A program made the position numbers and the translations under genes. From JASLMY01 sp965226475 (GTDB taxonomy: Bacteria; Pseudomonadota; Alphaproteobacteria; GCA-2731375): a stretch of 64,000 nucleotides of DNA. The notes beneath the pieces are model-generated. The model made no database searches. It saw nothing but the letters and a program-made list of their open reading frames with translations, and was not told where the DNA came from. Shown here one piece after another: positions 62,175-64,000 of this stretch. The DNA lies in contig CBDDDJ010000005.1 in assembly GCA_965226475.1 (NCBI GenBank), positions 1,178,001 to 1,242,000 of the forward strand. Direction: 5' to 3'. The stretch's first letter is position 1; every line of letters starts with the position of its first letter.

Positions 62175-62289
62175 CCTCCCACCTTCCATCCCGAAAAGGA
62201 TCGAAGGCTACAGGTGGCAGAGTTTTACTCCGCCCGCAGCCGGGCAAATCCCGCCGCTTCCGTGGTCTAATTTGTCACCGCCGCACACA

Positions 62290-62769
62290 CCCAACACATG
62301 CGCCGTTCCGGCGCGGGCGTGGCGCGCCTCTCCGGTCCCCACAATTCCGACCTCGGATCAGGCTCGCCCGGGCCGAGGCGGCCGTAAGGGATCTCCGCCC
62401 GGCTCCGCCGGCGCACCCCGGGCGCGTCCTTGACGGCCGCCTCGGCCCGGGCGGTATTTCCCGCATGGACTCGACGGCGGGATGTGGGTGATGACGTGGT
62501 TCGGAATTGGGGCAAGAAGTGGACACCTCAAGACCGGGGCACCAACGCCGCAACCCGATGCAACATACAAGACGCGACCCCGAACCGTGTGGTGGCGAGA
62601 TGAAATTCACGATTCAAGACCTGACCCGATATTACCGTCGCTGCTCTGGGAGGAGTACCGGCGGCCTGGCCCGAACAGCCGAGCCTAAGCAACATCAGAA
62701 GTTCGACATGGCGTCGTCGGATTGCCAGGGCTATTTGGGTTGGAGGCCGATGCAAAATAAGACGAAATC
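62290..62769. other. 480 bp without a supported gene
   Basis: Begins with the right target duplication CCCAAC. No coding frame is convincing. It contains a long inverted repeat at 62365-62453. Confidence 0.5.
62365..62453. repeat. long GC-rich inverted repeat
   Basis: Arms CGCCCGGGCCGAGGCGGCCG plus TAAGG (62365-62389) and the inverse of it at 62428-62453, about 25 pairs with one extra base, separated by about 38 bp. It would form a very stable hairpin. Confidence 0.8.
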
Positions 62770-63393
62770 ATGGCGGACCTGGAAATCGAGACGATCTTGA
62801 AGGAAGCGGCGGACTGGGATGTCCCGGTAGCGGAGGCCTTGCTACGCCTCGCGCGGCGCTTCAACGAAGATGCCGACGCCGTGCGGCGGGGCCTGGCGGC
62901 GTTTGACGAGGAACGCGTCTCCCCCCTTATTGATCGCGCGGAATTCTACATAACGTTCCACGCGAGTGACTACATATCAGTCATGGAGGCGCTTGCCGAC
63001 AGCGGTGTCGACAACGTCATCGATGCGCTTATCAACGAGTTCCCCAGGTTTGCCAAATCGCCGGCGTTGATCGGGGCGATCGAGCGTGGCGTTTGCCGAG
63101 CCGGCCGAGAAGCGGAGCTGGTCGAGCCGGTGGAGAAGTGGGCCCGTGGCCAGTTCGAAGAGAAGCACATTGAACGCATGAGCGAACTGGATCCCCGAGA
63201 ACCGGAGCGCGGCGTTTTCGATCACGCTCAGGATGTTGGGCGTCACATCGCCGCTCTCGGTTCCAAGCCTCTGCGGAGGGCGGCTCTCAAAGCGGCCAAG
63301 AAAACGATAAGTGGTCTCCGTAACTCCAATTACCTCGAAGACTACTTAAAGACAGGGATGAGGCATCCGGAGGTCGATCCCTTTAGGAGATAA
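62770..63393 (+). CDS. protein of unknown function, 207 aa
   Basis: Not recognised. The protein is mostly helical and charged: MADLEIETILKEAADWDVPV, LLRLARRFNEDADAVRRGLAAF, a middle part with YISVMEALADSGVDNVIDALI, and a basic C-terminus with KPLRRAALKAAKKTISGLRN. There are no membrane segments. It stands alone between IS21 copy B and the partial oxidoreductase. A role cannot be proposed. Confidence 0.55.
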   Translation: MADLEIETILKEAADWDVPVAEALLRLARRFNEDADAVRRGLAAFDEERVSPLIDRAEFYITFHASDYISVMEALADSGVDNVIDALINEFPRFAKSPALIGAIERGVCRAGREAELVEPVEKWARGQFEEKHIERMSELDPREPERGVFDHAQDVGRHIAALGSKPLRRAALKAAKKTISGLRNSNYLEDYLKTGMRHPEVDPFRR

Positions 63394-63507
63394 TCGACCA
63401 GCAGCTCGACCGGGTCCTCAAAATCGGCCATTGAGGGCTGCAAAGACAGCACCGTTGTCAGCCTTAGGCGAGAGGACTTTGATATGAGGTACTCACTAAT
63501 GGGTGAC

Positions 63508-63573
63508 CCAGTATTGCTTTAGACCCAAAAAATAAGGCCTGACTCCATATTGCTTTGACCCCATATTTCTTTT
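63508..63573. repeat. degenerate repeats CCA(T/G)TATTGCTTT
   Basis: CCAGTATTGCTTTAGACCC (63508), CCATATTGCTTTGACCCC (63545) and CCATATTTCTTTT (63561) lie in a row just beyond the end of the partial oxidoreductase gene. Confidence 0.6.
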
Positions 63574-64000
63574 TACACCAACGATACTGTTTTGCCGGTT
63601 TCAGCCGATACGACAATCGCTGCAAGGGCCTTGGTCGCATGCTCGATTTCAGCCGCCGAAATGGGGAATGCCTGGCCGCCAGCGACATCGGTTGCGAATG
63701 CTTCCAGGGCGGCTTGGATCGTGGCGAGCGCGGGGTATTCAAAACCAGGGTAGGTTTGTGTCGTATTGCCATCGGCAATGGAAGACACTTCAAGTTTGTC
63801 CTGGTCTCGCATTTCGACCCATCCGCCGGTGCAAAAGGCCGACACACGCCAGAGCATGTTCGTGGCTGAAATCGTCGTTAAATGCCCCGTGCACCCGTTT
63901 TCGAAATTTATCCGAACCAAGGTGGTGTCATCGACATCTATTGCCGATGCAATCCGCTTGCTTTGTACGTTCACATCCCGGATACGCCCAAACAAATCAA
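63573..64000 (-). CDS. Gfo/Idh/MocA-type oxidoreductase, C-terminal part (cut by window edge)
   Basis: The frame is open to the right edge of the window (it reads DLFGRIRDVNVQSKR from the edge). VDDTTLVRINFENGCTGHLTT, RVSAFCTGGWVEMRD and the final EIEHATKALAAIVVSAETGKTVSL are the beta-sheet C-terminal domain of Gfo/Idh/MocA sugar-type dehydrogenases. The NAD-binding half lies outside the window. Substrate unknown. Confidence 0.85.
   Translation of the reverse strand, partial: DLFGRIRDVNVQSKRIASAIDVDDTTLVRINFENGCTGHLTTISATNMLWRVSAFCTGGWVEMRDQDKLEVSSIADGNTTQTYPGFEYPALATIQAALEAFATDVAGGQAFPISAAEIEHATKALAAIVVSAETGKTVSLV

Larger units (their letters stand above)
59726..62289 (-). mobile_element. 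IS21-family element, copy B
   Basis: The element is 2564 bp with the same ends as copy A (TGTCAACGG and TGTGTGCGG read inward). It is flanked by a perfect 6-bp target duplication CCCAAC (59720-59725 and 62290-62295), so this copy is a simple insertion. Base differences from copy A are few; those noticed lie near 60033, 62084, 62152 and 62239. Confidence 0.94.

Overview
The window is GC-rich DNA, most likely from an alphaproteobacterium of Rhodospirillales type. The best evidence is the backbone block NDUFA12-like complex I subunit, mlaD, DUF2155 and aat (37.3-39.3 kb), together with the DUF3489-DUF2924-serine recombinase triad and several oxidative catabolic genes. No rRNA and no CRISPR array were seen. 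One complete tRNA (Gln, CTG) and one tRNA-Arg 3' fragment are present.

Layout. 0-5.3 kb: an IS21-family element cut by the left edge, an IS1111-group IS110-family element inserted in an IS6-family end, a GIY-YIG protein and a decayed IS6-family copy. 5.4-11 kb: a defence-like cassette of WYL regulator, double-AAA+ ATPase, RNase J-like metallo-beta-lactamase and PD-(D/E)XK-like nuclease. 11.1-12.8 kb: an IS6 fragment abutting an integrase-core IS. 13.3-18.2 kb: an SbcD-like nuclease and a giant YhaN/SbcC-like ATPase. 18.2-22.0 kb: IS66, IS21, truncated topoisomerase III and IS3 remnants. 22.0-28.4 kb: a catabolic cluster (CoA transferase, amidohydrolase, acyl-CoA dehydrogenase, deaminase, two SDRs, LLM oxidoreductase), partly broken. 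28.5-35.4 kb: IS1595 and IS256 remnants, then an integrative module (two DUF5681 genes, ParB-methyltransferase, DUF3489, DUF2924, large serine recombinase). 35.8-49.0 kb: chromosomal backbone and metabolism (tRNA-Gln, MetE-like, NDUFA12, mlaD, DUF2155, aat, phosphoesterase, tcuA-like, LLM, ExbB-type operon, CoA transferase, GGDEF-EAL). 49.1-56.3 kb: two near-identical IS1595-family copies bracketing RidA, a tRNA-Arg att fragment, a tyrosine integrase and small accessory ORFs. 56.3-64 kb: an oxidoreductase and PhyH-type dioxygenase pair, a long gene-poor stretch, a second IS21 copy nearly identical to that at 18.4 kb, and a partial Gfo/Idh gene.

The most striking signal is in the IS1111-group element at 2511-3865. 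Its 3' non-coding end folds on paper into a stem-flanked internal loop. The two strands of that loop match, 9 nt each, the two halves of the site the element sits in, which is the terminal inverted repeat of an IS6-family element. A second pair of segments matches the element's own ends. This is the expected arrangement of a bridge RNA (seekRNA) with target and donor guides, and the natural target can be read directly here. The second candidate is the WYL / AAA+ / MBL / nuclease cassette, which I cannot assign to a named defence system.

Several otherwise intact genes (LLM at 26.4 kb, SDR at 27.6 kb, methyltransferase at 31.4 kb, ExbB at 44.1 kb) are broken by single-base indels. This could be real decay or assembly error; the sequence alone cannot decide.
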